Assembly (NCBI GenBank): GCA_002762705.1
Contig: PCVE01000078.1
Coordinates: 1 to 5,872, forward strand
Reading direction: 5' to 3'
Length of the DNA: 5,872 nucleotides
Source of the DNA: Candidatus Woesearchaeota archaeon CG11_big_fil_rev_8_21_14_0_20_43_8
GTDB lineage: Archaea; Nanobdellota; Nanobdellia; Woesearchaeales; CG08-08-20-14
Both the position numbers and the translations under genes were made by a program. Position 1 is the first letter of the stretch, and every line of letters starts with the position of its first letter. Below, piece after piece: positions 1 to 5,872 of this stretch. The notes below the pieces were generated by a model. That model searched no databases. It was not told the origin of the DNA and saw nothing but the letters and a program-made list of their open reading frames with translations.

Positions 1-21
1 AAATTAAAGATAGTTTACATT

Positions 22-47
22 GTTCTTAAGCCTTACGGCTTAAGGAC
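22..47. other. Strong stem-loop in the upstream leader
   Basis: Bases 25-32 (CTTAAGCC) and 37-44 (GGCTTAAG) are perfect inverted repeats around a four-base loop, TTAC. The stem extends to 22-47 through one T-G wobble (24/45) and two further Watson-Crick pairs, giving about 11 pairs. It lies before the archaellin gene and ahead of both candidate TATA boxes there, so it is not in the likely leaderless mRNA. It could be the end of an upstream transcript or a DNA site for a dimeric regulator. The sequence does not decide between these, and no long T-run follows the stem. Confidence 0.55.
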
Positions 48-107
48 TCTATATTTTGAACTTTTCTACAAAGCCTGGATGCATGATGGCAGATATCATG
101 AAAACAA

Positions 108-114
108 TTATATA
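108..114 (+). promoter_or_regulatory. TATA box of the archaellin-like gene
   Basis: TTATATA, preceded by an A-rich stretch that could serve as BRE, is centred about 28 bases before the ATG at 139. Archaeal TATA boxes sit about 26-27 bases before the transcription start, so the transcript would begin at or within a base or two of that ATG and be nearly leaderless. A rival TATA-like stretch at 50-57 lies a similar distance before an in-frame ATG at 79, so the promoter choice is not certain. Confidence 0.5.
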
Positions 115-138
115 GGCATATGGCCTAAAAGTAGATAT

Positions 139-726
139 ATGGTGCGACAGTCATGCGTTTTCAATGGTTCTAAAAAAGGTTTCACGACATTAGGAACAAT
201 AATCCTCTTAATAGCGTTCACGCTCGTCGCTCTGGTCGCAGTAGCGACATATTATTCTGTCGCAAGTGGCATCCAAGGCAAAAGCCAAGTCACAGCGCAG
301 GTGATAACAACTGAGATCACCACAAAACCGCATGTGATGAAAGTATCTGGGACAGATGGCACAAATGGTGATCTTGAGAATCTTTTTCTTTATGTCCGCG
401 CCAATACCGGCGGCAATACGCCGATCGACCTACGGAAGATGGCTGTGACTGTATCACGACGGAATAGGACAGATGTGTATGCTTTTTCAGCTTTAGGTCC
501 AAGCACTGACAGATTCAATATCACATATATCGACCAGGGTCCTGATTGGCTGCAGTATTTCATGGGTTTTGGCGATGTCGTATGTATCGATCTGATACTC
601 GCAGTCCCGATCTCTAATGGCGAAGAGATAAGTATCGCGCTCAGACCATCTAAGGGGGCGACTGGCATGGCTGAATTCAATACGCCTGAATCGATAGCAG
701 TGCAATATATCCAATTGTATCCTTAA
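139..726 (+). CDS. arlB: Archaellin-like filament subunit with class III signal peptide
   Basis: Predicted 195-residue subunit of an archaellum or related archaeal type IV filament, exported and assembled at the cell surface. Residues 1-14 are a short leader ending in Lys-Lys-Gly, the class III signal for the prepilin peptidase, with cleavage expected between G14 and F15. The mature protein starts FTTLGTIILL; Gly+5 and Thr+6 match archaellins, and the hydrophobic helix runs to about residue 39. A turn with a GIQGKSQ-type segment and a strand region NLFLYVRA...GGNTPIDLRK (81-100) follow, as in archaellins. N109 and N127 are N-x-T sequons, and archaellins are often N-glycosylated. The frame is open upstream to base 1 and an ATG lies at 79, but that would give a 34-residue leader. 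ATG 139 gives the usual leader length and fits the TATA box. No archaellum motor gene is in view, so a pilin-like or adhesive filament role is possible. The family call is firm; the symbol (formerly flaB) is less so. Confidence 0.82.
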   Translation: MVRQSCVFNGSKKGFTTLGTIILLIAFTLVALVAVATYYSVASGIQGKSQVTAQVITTEITTKPHVMKVSGTDGTNGDLENLFLYVRANTGGNTPIDLRKMAVTVSRRNRTDVYAFSALGPSTDRFNITYIDQGPDWLQYFMGFGDVVCIDLILAVPISNGEEISIALRPSKGATGMAEFNTPESIAVQYIQLYP

Positions 727-728
727 GC

Positions 729-737
729 TTTATAAAT
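729..737 (+). promoter_or_regulatory. TATA box of the metalloprotease gene
   Basis: TTTATAAAT lies just after the archaellin stop codon and is centred at 733, 27 bases before the ATG at 760. This is a near-perfect archaeal TATA box with leaderless spacing. It supports ATG 760 over the in-frame TTG at 751, and it implies that the protease can be transcribed separately from the archaellin gene. Confidence 0.65.
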
Positions 738-759
738 CTGTGATCCAGTATTGTTTCTG

Positions 760-3000
760 ATGGCAAAAGAGCATAAAAAAAAGAAGCAGACATGGCTATT
801 TCTTCTCATAGCTTTTATCGTTGTCCTGATTGGATATCTTTTCATCAGCGCAGATAATAATAACAATGATGATGTTGTATCTGCTGGCGATGTAGATACA
901 TCCGATTTTCCACAATGGCTTCTTGACATCTATAATGACCCACCAAAAGACACGTATGTCCCTACTCTGTTCGATGTCCTTGATTTAGCATATGAGAACG
1001 GCACTATTACAGAAGAGCAGTATTATCTTCTGAGCGTGAACGCTTGGTTTACGGGAAAAGGCGGAAAAGGACTGACCGGGCCGATGCCTGATGAATATGA
1101 TCCGACTACGTTGCTTGGCCTGATATCTGATAATATTGAAAATCTCTCTTCTGATGCGCAGAAGATACTAAGGCCACTCATCCTTCCTCCGCAGGAAAAA
1201 GACAGTTTCTGGAATGATGACAATAAGTTCGACGATTATATGAAAAAGCTTGAGATCATCCCCTCTGTGACAGCAGTCATCAATAAAAGAGGAGGTGTCG
1301 CAGGTTATCTGATAGAGCATCCTGGAGAGCAATACCGCGCAAAGATAGATGCGATCGGCGATGAGTTGACAAAAGCTTATCAAAAATATATCGATGCCGG
1401 CTACCCACAGTTTCAGGAATGGTTCTTTGTGAAGCTTGTCCCAAGCATACCTTCATCAGGCAATACGATTATCAGGGGTTCTGCAGAGCTTGCAAAAATC
1501 GAAGGCAAGAGGCGTTGCTGGATCACTATCGGGCTGAATGCTGATGAGAAGCACCTTCGTTCGACCGCTGCTCATGAATTGTTCCATTGCATGCAATATA
1601 ACATGGGACTCAAGATAAATCAAAAAGAGAAATGGTTCCGTGAATCGACGGCTGTATGGGCGCAGGAGTTCGCCAGGCCTGATTTCAACATAGAGCATGA
1701 ACGTGACACGAAGATGTTCTCGTCTTTTGACAAGGCTTTCTTCGACAAGAGCGACCTAAGGCACTACGCAAGCTATCTTTGGTGGTTCTATCTGTATCAG
1801 AAAGAAGGCAAGACCGGCCAGGAAGTCAAGAAGATGATAACTGATGTCAAGACAAAAGGCATGAAAGGAGCCATCAGCGGACGTCCAAATTATGCGGATG
1901 AGCTAAAAGAGTATGCTCTTTGGAACTGGAATCAGGACTGGTTCAAATACTATGTCGACACTGACGGGCTTCCATCTAATATACCGTCTGGTTCGAGCAT
2001 AAAGACGCACACAGCGTATAATCAGAAAGAAGAGACGGTCGCTGTCGACATGCTCGCAGGATCGATACAATACCAGTTCTTTTTCATAGAGAATGACATA
2101 AAGAAGATTGAATTCGATCTTGCGAAAGTGAACCAGAACATATTCGAGAAGAACAGTGTCCACATGATCTATCTTGTCGGTGGAAAATGGTATTATCAGG
2201 ATGTGTCAAAAGAAGACAAGGTGAAGTTCTGCAGGACGCGGGCGCATGACCTGGTGGATGTGGTTGTATTCATCGTATCGGATGCTGATCTTGACACTGA
2301 TCTGCAGCTTGGCGAGATAAAATACGATGCGAGAGGCGAGTGCAATCCAGAATGGAGCGGTGTCGTTAAATATAGTTGGACTTATACGCACAGCGAGGAC
2401 CTCTCACTGCTCACATTGTCTGGCGATCCGGGGCAATCGAACTATCGGGAACGCGGGTTCCTTCTATCGCGGGATACATTGGTATATGATGATGACGATG
2501 ATGAATTCGTCATAAAAGAGCAGCATGTGACTTATTCTTATGATGAATCGCAGACATTCTCTTATCAGAGGGAATGCGGGCTGCAGTTCGAATCAAGCGT
2601 CGACCAGGTCAAAGGAAGCTCCATGAAAAAATGGGGTGTGGATAAAGATGACCCAAGCCGGAGCTCTTCACCTACAAGGATGTGGGCGTCTGATGATGAT
2701 CCCTTGGAGTATGATGTCGATGTCGATATAATCGGCGACTTAAATTCCATACGTTCAGACAGCAGGAAAGTGTCTGTCAGAAAACCCTGTGGTCTTGAGG
2801 GAATAAGCACGCCTGTTCCCCCATCATATTCTTCTGACACGTTCACAAGCAAAGGCGTATCTCCCCGCGGCCCACTCAACCAGATCTCGGCAAAGCTGTC
2901 TGAGGACGGAAAGAGCATAACTTACAATGGCCAGGGATATTTCAATTATGGAGACACAAAAGTTCCTGTAGATGTCGAAGTCGATTACCGCTATGGGTGA
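760..3000 (+). CDS. Membrane-anchored extracellular HExxH zinc metalloprotease
   Basis: Predicted 746-residue peptidase held in the membrane by one N-terminal helix. Residues 1-10 are very basic (four Lys in a row), 11-29 are hydrophobic, and an Asn/Asp-rich linker follows, so the body should lie outside the cell. The catalytic signature is AAHELFHCMQ: H272 and H276 as zinc ligands and E273 as catalytic base. WFRESTAVWAQE supplies a third ligand, E295, 18 residues after H276, the HExxH-x18-E spacing of gluzincins (clan MA). The aromatic helix YLWWFYLYQ (339-347) resembles the helix after the second Glu in many secreted gluzincins. Residues from about 410 to the end look beta-rich, carry a five-Asp run at 577-581, and match no family I recognise; they may bind substrate or cell surface. 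Six Cys (253, 277, 491, 528, 606, 677) could form disulfides. ATG 760 fits the TATA box; TTG 751 would add three residues. The class is well supported; substrate and exact family are unknown. Confidence 0.8.
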   Translation: MAKEHKKKKQTWLFLLIAFIVVLIGYLFISADNNNNDDVVSAGDVDTSDFPQWLLDIYNDPPKDTYVPTLFDVLDLAYENGTITEEQYYLLSVNAWFTGKGGKGLTGPMPDEYDPTTLLGLISDNIENLSSDAQKILRPLILPPQEKDSFWNDDNKFDDYMKKLEIIPSVTAVINKRGGVAGYLIEHPGEQYRAKIDAIGDELTKAYQKYIDAGYPQFQEWFFVKLVPSIPSSGNTIIRGSAELAKIEGKRRCWITIGLNADEKHLRSTAAHELFHCMQYNMGLKINQKEKWFRESTAVWAQEFARPDFNIEHERDTKMFSSFDKAFFDKSDLRHYASYLWWFYLYQKEGKTGQEVKKMITDVKTKGMKGAISGRPNYADELKEYALWNWNQDWFKYYVDTDGLPSNIPSGSSIKTHTAYNQKEETVAVDMLAGSIQYQFFFIENDIKKIEFDLAKVNQNIFEKNSVHMIYLVGGKWYYQDVSKEDKVKFCRTRAHDLVDVVVFIVSDADLDTDLQLGEIKYDARGECNPEWSGVVKYSWTYTHSEDLSLLTLSGDPGQSNYRERGFLLSRDTLVYDDDDDEFVIKEQHVTYSYDESQTFSYQRECGLQFESSVDQVKGSSMKKWGVDKDDPSRSSSPTRMWASDDDPLEYDVDVDIIGDLNSIRSDSRKVSVRKPCGLEGISTPVPPSYSSDTFTSKGVSPRGPLNQISAKLSEDGKSITYNGQGYFNYGDTKVPVDVEVDYRYG

Positions 3001-3022
3001 TTTCTTCATCAGAATTAGATAG

Positions 3023-3541
3023 TCACTCATTCAGTTTCTTTATCAGTTTCTTCGCCCTGTTCTCGAGCGAAGGTATCTTTGATTCTAAGAATTGGTTCAG
3101 TTTGCTGACAACTTTCTTTTTGAGTTCTGAATCATGCGCCGCCATCTCAGTCAATGTCTGTATGGAGAATACCTTGACGATATTGCTGCCGCTTTTCTCT
3201 ATCCATCCAAACAAGATATCTTTGACAGCAGTCTTATCTTCTTTATCCAGGATAAGATATGAGAACATCTGCGCGACATGCCACTGGACCTCTTTTTGCT
3301 TTATCTGAGACGCTTCTTCTATCAATCTATGCGCATATGGCTGAAGTATCTCATGATGATCTTTCGTGATCTTCTCAAGCGCATCAGCGCATCGCATACT
3401 GATGATCGGGTCATCGTGTAGCATGCCTTCGAATACTTCGGGGAACAAAGAAGGATTGTTTAGGACATCATGCACGACTTCATCAGATCTGCCTAATGAT
3501 CTTCTGTCCTTGCCTTTCAGCTTCTGGATAATCTCTGACAT
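3023..3541 (-). CDS. HEAT-repeat-like helical protein
   Basis: Predicted 172-residue cytoplasmic protein with no signal peptide or membrane segment, probably a short alpha-solenoid used for protein contacts. The N-terminal part reads SLGRSDEVV...LFPEVFEGML (15-41), then DDPIISMRCADALEKIT (43-59), a canonical HEAT-type helix pair with the Asp-Pro turn and the Arg/Ala/Asp/Ala pattern. Helices with EVQWHVAQMF (84-93) and VKVFSIQTLTEMA (122-134) follow, suggesting three to four repeats. The C-terminus is a Lys-rich amphipathic helix. From memory, similar standalone HEAT proteins of this length occur in many bacteria and archaea without known function. The ATG lies 2 bases after the stop of the membrane-protein gene, with no clear Shine-Dalgarno, so it is probably translationally coupled and co-transcribed. 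It may dock on that membrane partner (inference). Its 3' end converges on the metalloprotease with a 22-base gap. Confidence 0.72.
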   Translation of the reverse strand: MSEIIQKLKGKDRRSLGRSDEVVHDVLNNPSLFPEVFEGMLHDDPIISMRCADALEKITKDHHEILQPYAHRLIEEASQIKQKEVQWHVAQMFSYLILDKEDKTAVKDILFGWIEKSGSNIVKVFSIQTLTEMAAHDSELKKKVVSKLNQFLESKIPSLENRAKKLIKKLNE

Positions 3542-3543
3542 TT

Positions 3544-4035
3544 TCAGCGCTTCTTTTTTCTTCTTGCCTGCACACGATGGTGTCTGATTGTTTGATGCTG
3601 ATGTTGCTGCGGTTTTTTAGCAAGCCCTTTTGAAAATATATTTATGTATCCGACAATCAGTACAACCAGGAACACAATTGGATATGCCATGAATCCGATC
3701 CCTTTCAACACATCGGATGCAGTGCCTTTGATCATGAAATCCAGAAAATTTATGGTGTTAAGAACAAAAGTTATGACATATATGCTTCCGACTGCCTTGA
3801 ATATGGGTGTTGGAAGATTGAATGGGAACCTGAACAATGCGAATACTTCTCCAGCAAGGAAGATCAGTGACATGGCGATGATGATGCCTATGTTGCCGTT
3901 TAGAAATCTGACTGCAGAATCGAAAGCCACGCTGTTTATAAATAGATCCATGAGGTTCACAGCAAAGACGACTACTATGAACAGAAGCACACCAAGCATG
4001 CGTTTTATGACTTTCCAGATGAGTCTCCCTATCAT
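3544..4035 (-). CDS. Four-helix membrane protein with a basic C-terminal tail, function unknown
   Basis: Predicted 163-residue integral membrane protein. Hydrophobic segments are at about 14-35, 48-68, 79-101 and 113-134. The first twelve residues are basic (R4, K8, K11, R12), which favours a cytoplasmic N-terminus; with four helices the C-terminus would be cytoplasmic too. Residues from about 139 on form a hydrophilic tail rich in Lys, Gln, His and Arg, ending in RRKKKR, that could contact nucleic acid, phospholipid or the neighbouring helical-repeat protein. I do not recognise the family. The ATG at 4035 is 26-27 bases downstream of a TATA-like box, fitting a leaderless start. The gene begins 24 bases after the RND gene, so read-through from it is also possible. 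It is followed after 2 bases by the HEAT-like gene. Confidence 0.7.
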   Translation of the reverse strand: MIGRLIWKVIKRMLGVLLFIVVVFAVNLMDLFINSVAFDSAVRFLNGNIGIIIAMSLIFLAGEVFALFRFPFNLPTPIFKAVGSIYVITFVLNTINFLDFMIKGTASDVLKGIGFMAYPIVFLVVLIVGYINIFSKGLAKKPQQHQHQTIRHHRVQARRKKKR

Positions 4036-4057
4036 TTTTTATGATAGGATATAAGTG

Positions 4058-4065
4058 ATTTATAT
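4058..4065 (-). promoter_or_regulatory. TATA box of the membrane-protein/HEAT pair
   Basis: On the minus strand this reads ATATAAAT, centred 26-27 bases before the ATG at 4035. It overlaps the TAA stop of the RND gene (4060-4062). The spacing predicts a leaderless transcript starting at or next to that ATG, giving the downstream pair its own promoter inside the larger cluster. Confidence 0.5.
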
Positions 4066-5235
4066 GTTCTTTGTTTTCGTCCTGACAAAAAACCTTTTGA
4101 TCAGTTGTCTTTTAGTCTTACGCATCTTCACATCAAATGATTCACCGATGATTGATACGACTGGTACGACAGTTATCGCAGCAAAGAAGCAGAACAATAT
4201 CCCATAACTCATTATTGTCGCGAGTTCCTGCATGATTGTCAGGTCACCCATCGACATCGCCTTGAAGCCTAGCAGCGCAGCAAGTGTTGTCGTCGCCATC
4301 GGCCAGAACACGTTTTTCAAGGTTATCTCCATCGCCTGGGCAGGATCTAGTTTATGCTTTATCATCTCCTGGCGGAAACGGGATATGGTCTGGATGCCAA
4401 AATCTATTCCGACACCCATGATCATTGAGATCACTCCTGATGTCGCAGGATTCAGATTGGTTCCGATAAGTCCCAGGTATCCAAAAGCCCAGATAATCCC
4501 GATCAATATCACTGTCAATGGAGTCAATGCATATCGGACTGAGAAGAACAATAAGAAGAGCACGATGATTATCCCGATCATAGAAAAGCTTGATGTCTTT
4601 CCCATGTCTTCTCCGATAAAGCTTTCGATGATCGGCCCTACTGCTATATCACCAGCCACATTGACGAGAAGCCCTGCTGGCCTTGGAGTGTCATCTATTA
4701 TGGCCTGGAGGTCTTGTACTAGGATTGAATCGGTGTATTCATCAGTCAATCTGATAGAAATTATCCCCATTGTATGGTCCTGACTCAGGTATGATAATAT
4801 CGCTGGAATATTTTCAGTGAGTTCGATGACACGTGTCTTGGACTTTGGGAGAGTCCCTCCGTTCGCGGCCTTCAGGATGCTTGCGGCGCTCGTCGCGCTG
4901 ATCGCGTCATCGACATGTGAAGATAGCTCTTCTAGATGATACATATATTCGATGACACGTGGATCACGGATATCACGGACTTCATCGGAACCTGGGTTCT
5001 TTGAATCTATCTCTATCGCGATCATTATAGAATCAGTCCCACCAAAATTATCAGAGATGATGTCGAATGCGTCTATGACATCTATTCCATCTGGCAAAGT
5101 GTCTTCATTATCCATAGAAGTGGTCCCGACACGGGACGCAAGGACTCCAGCGACTGCAGTGATAATAAGTATCATAAGAAGAGCGAGATATGGGTGATGC
5201 GATATCCATCTTGCGTACCTATCAAGAAGTTTCAT
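4060..5235 (-). CDS. Half-size RND-superfamily (HAE3/MMPL-like) transporter subunit
   Basis: Predicted 391-residue membrane exporter subunit with one complete RND repeat. TM1 is at about 16-34. An extracytoplasmic domain covers about 35-212, with the NFGG segment at 63-66 common after TM1 in this family. Five helices follow at about 215-233, 237-257, 263-283, 310-327 and 335-362. The fourth helix carries GVGIDFGI...SRFRQE, the RND signature, with D278 as the likely proton-relay acidic residue. HAE3-type RND proteins usually hold two such repeats in one chain of roughly 700-900 residues, so this is half the usual length. It starts by a four-base ATGA overlap with the preceding RND gene and has a Shine-Dalgarno 5 bases before the ATG. 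The likely partner is that upstream product (inference). The substrate cannot be read from sequence; lipids, hopanoid-like compounds or drugs are known for relatives. Archaeal half-length RND proteins are known, so the form is rare but not unprecedented. Confidence 0.85.
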   Translation of the reverse strand: MKLLDRYARWISHHPYLALLMILIITAVAGVLASRVGTTSMDNEDTLPDGIDVIDAFDIISDNFGGTDSIMIAIEIDSKNPGSDEVRDIRDPRVIEYMYHLEELSSHVDDAISATSAASILKAANGGTLPKSKTRVIELTENIPAILSYLSQDHTMGIISIRLTDEYTDSILVQDLQAIIDDTPRPAGLLVNVAGDIAVGPIIESFIGEDMGKTSSFSMIGIIIVLFLLFFSVRYALTPLTVILIGIIWAFGYLGLIGTNLNPATSGVISMIMGVGIDFGIQTISRFRQEMIKHKLDPAQAMEITLKNVFWPMATTTLAALLGFKAMSMGDLTIMQELATIMSYGILFCFFAAITVVPVVSIIGESFDVKMRKTKRQLIKRFFVRTKTKNI

Positions 5236-5872
5236 TGTCGCTCACCGTTTTTTTTGTTTATCTTCTTGGATAGCTTATCGAATCTGTGCATATTATACCA
5301 TTCTTCGAAATCTTCTTCGAATATGACTATGATCGGACCGATTATCAGAGAAGAGATTATGCAATAGAATATGCCTAGAGCAAGACTTAGGCCAAGATTC
5401 TGGAGCATCGGCATGATCGAGAGTGTGAGCGCAAGAAAACCGACGATAGTCGTCGTTCCTGATCCAAGGACAGCGGAACCGATAGATGGCACAGCGATCA
5501 AGAGAGCTTCTTCCTGGTTTAAGCCTCTGTCTTTTTCTTCTTTGTATCTTGTGAACATGAATATTCCATATTCGACTCCAAGACCGAGTATCATTGCTCC
5601 GAGCCCCGCAGTGGCGAAAGAGATCGCGATATCGAGCCAACCGAGTGTGCCCATCGTCCAGATGAGTCCAAGGAAGATCGGGATGAATATCACGATGCCT
5701 TTTGTCACAGATCTCTGCATGACTGAAAGAAGGATCAATATGATTATGGATGCGAGGATCAATGTGAAGATGGCATCGCTGCCAAGTATGGTCACGATGG
5801 TCACGATGATCGAAGGAGTTCCTGTGAATCTGATCTTCACTCCTGCAGGCGATGAATAAGCTTTCAATTTCT
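5232..5872 (-). CDS. RND-superfamily transporter, C-terminal part; 5' end beyond the window
   Basis: Final roughly 212 residues of an RND exporter polypeptide; the frame is still open at the window edge. The TTG at 5865-5867 is most likely an internal Leu rather than a start, and numbering here runs from it. A short remnant of the extracytoplasmic domain comes first, then five helices at about 33-50, 56-75, 82-104, 127-142 and 146-172, the same pattern as the second half of the downstream protein. The signature helix reads GLGVEYGI followed by TRYKEE, so the usual Asp is Glu (E99, bases 5571-5573). The cytoplasmic C-terminus is charged and ends KKNGERQ. The TGA stop overlaps the ATG of the second RND gene. 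If the missing part is about 180 residues, this would be the N-terminal half of a split exporter; if much longer, it is a full transporter followed by an extra half. Confidence 0.85.
   Translation of the reverse strand, partial: KLKAYSSPAGVKIRFTGTPSIIVTIVTILGSDAIFTLILASIIILILLSVMQRSVTKGIVIFIPIFLGLIWTMGTLGWLDIAISFATAGLGAMILGLGVEYGIFMFTRYKEEKDRGLNQEEALLIAVPSIGSAVLGSGTTTIVGFLALTLSIMPMLQNLGLSLALGIFYCIISSLIIGPIIVIFEEDFEEWYNMHRFDKLSKKINKKNGERQ
5241..5246 (-). promoter_or_regulatory. Shine-Dalgarno of the second RND gene
   Basis: The minus strand reads GGTGAG, complementary to the archaeal 16S rRNA tail, with five bases between it and the ATG at 5235. It lies inside the last codons of the preceding RND gene. 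It also contains an in-frame TGA (5242-5244) for the second gene's frame, so it marks a true independent start rather than a broken fusion. Confidence 0.75.

Noticed and set aside
79..138. Longer archaellin start at ATG 79, with a TATA-like stretch at 50-57
   Set aside because: It would give a 34-residue leader before Lys-Lys-Gly, unusually long for class III signal peptides, and the box is less like the archaeal consensus. ATG 139 is preferred, though 79 is not excluded.
751..759. TTG start for the metalloprotease
   Set aside because: ATG 760 is only three codons on, is a better start codon, and lies exactly at the expected distance from the TATA box.
2485..2505. GAT-rich microrepeat in the metalloprotease gene
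   Set aside because: It simply encodes a five-Asp acidic loop with mixed GAT/GAC codons and shows no extended repeat structure. Calcium binding is possible, but no EF-hand or dockerin pattern surrounds it.
3034..3055. T-rich plus-strand stretch with a repeated CAGTTTCTT just past the metalloprotease, as a terminator
   Set aside because: The repeat is explained by repeated Lys-Lys-Leu codons at the end of the HEAT-like gene on the other strand, and the T-runs are short. A role in termination is possible but not supported.
4232..4783. Plus-strand open frame opposite the second RND gene
   Set aside because: It is antisense to a clear RND domain, and its translation shows no recognisable domain or start signal; it is a by-product of codon bias. 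The same holds for the plus-strand frame at 5371-5859 and the minus-strand frames within the metalloprotease.
5247..5253. A AAA AAC heptamer, in phase, near the end of the first RND gene, as a programmed -1 frameshift site fusing it to the second
   Set aside because: The second gene is indeed in the -1 frame, but slippage here would read CGG and then TGA at once (5242-5244). No fusion product can form, and the second gene has its own Shine-Dalgarno.

Overview
The window looks like a piece of an archaeal genome, most plausibly from an uncultivated lineage such as a DPANN-type archaeon; the lineage is inference. The archaeal assignment rests on three things. The first gene encodes an archaellin-type protein with a class III signal peptide. 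Three of the starts have a TATA-like box centred about 27 bases upstream of an ATG, which is the geometry of archaeal leaderless transcripts. The one clear Shine-Dalgarno is GGTGAG, inside a gene cluster. Base composition is moderate, and TAA and TGA are ordinary stops.

Layout. Bases 1-138 are a leader with a strong stem-loop (22-47) and a TATA box. An archaellin-like gene (139-726, +) follows, then, 33 bases on and with its own TATA box, a large membrane-anchored HExxH zinc metalloprotease (760-3000, +). These converge, with a 22-base gap, on a cluster that reads leftward. In its transcription order the cluster holds the truncated end of one RND-superfamily transporter half (5232-5872, -), a second complete half-size RND protein (4060-5235, -) joined to the first by an ATGA stop/start overlap, a small four-helix membrane protein (3544-4035, -) and a HEAT-repeat-like helical protein (3023-3541, -). 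The last two are 2 bases apart and have a TATA box that overlaps the stop codon of the RND gene.

How the genes may work together. The two RND polypeptides probably form one HAE3/MMPL-like exporter made of separately translated halves (inference). The four-helix protein and the helical-repeat protein look like a co-expressed pair that may be read from the RND promoter as well as their own. The rightward genes are both cell-surface proteins: a filament subunit and an outward-facing peptidase. Nothing in the sequence proves they act together. No RNA genes, mobile elements, CRISPR arrays or long repeats were seen, and every gap between genes is shorter than about 140 bases. No clearly new multi-gene system is visible. 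The most unusual points are the naturally split RND pair and the large metalloprotease with an unrecognised C-terminal half.
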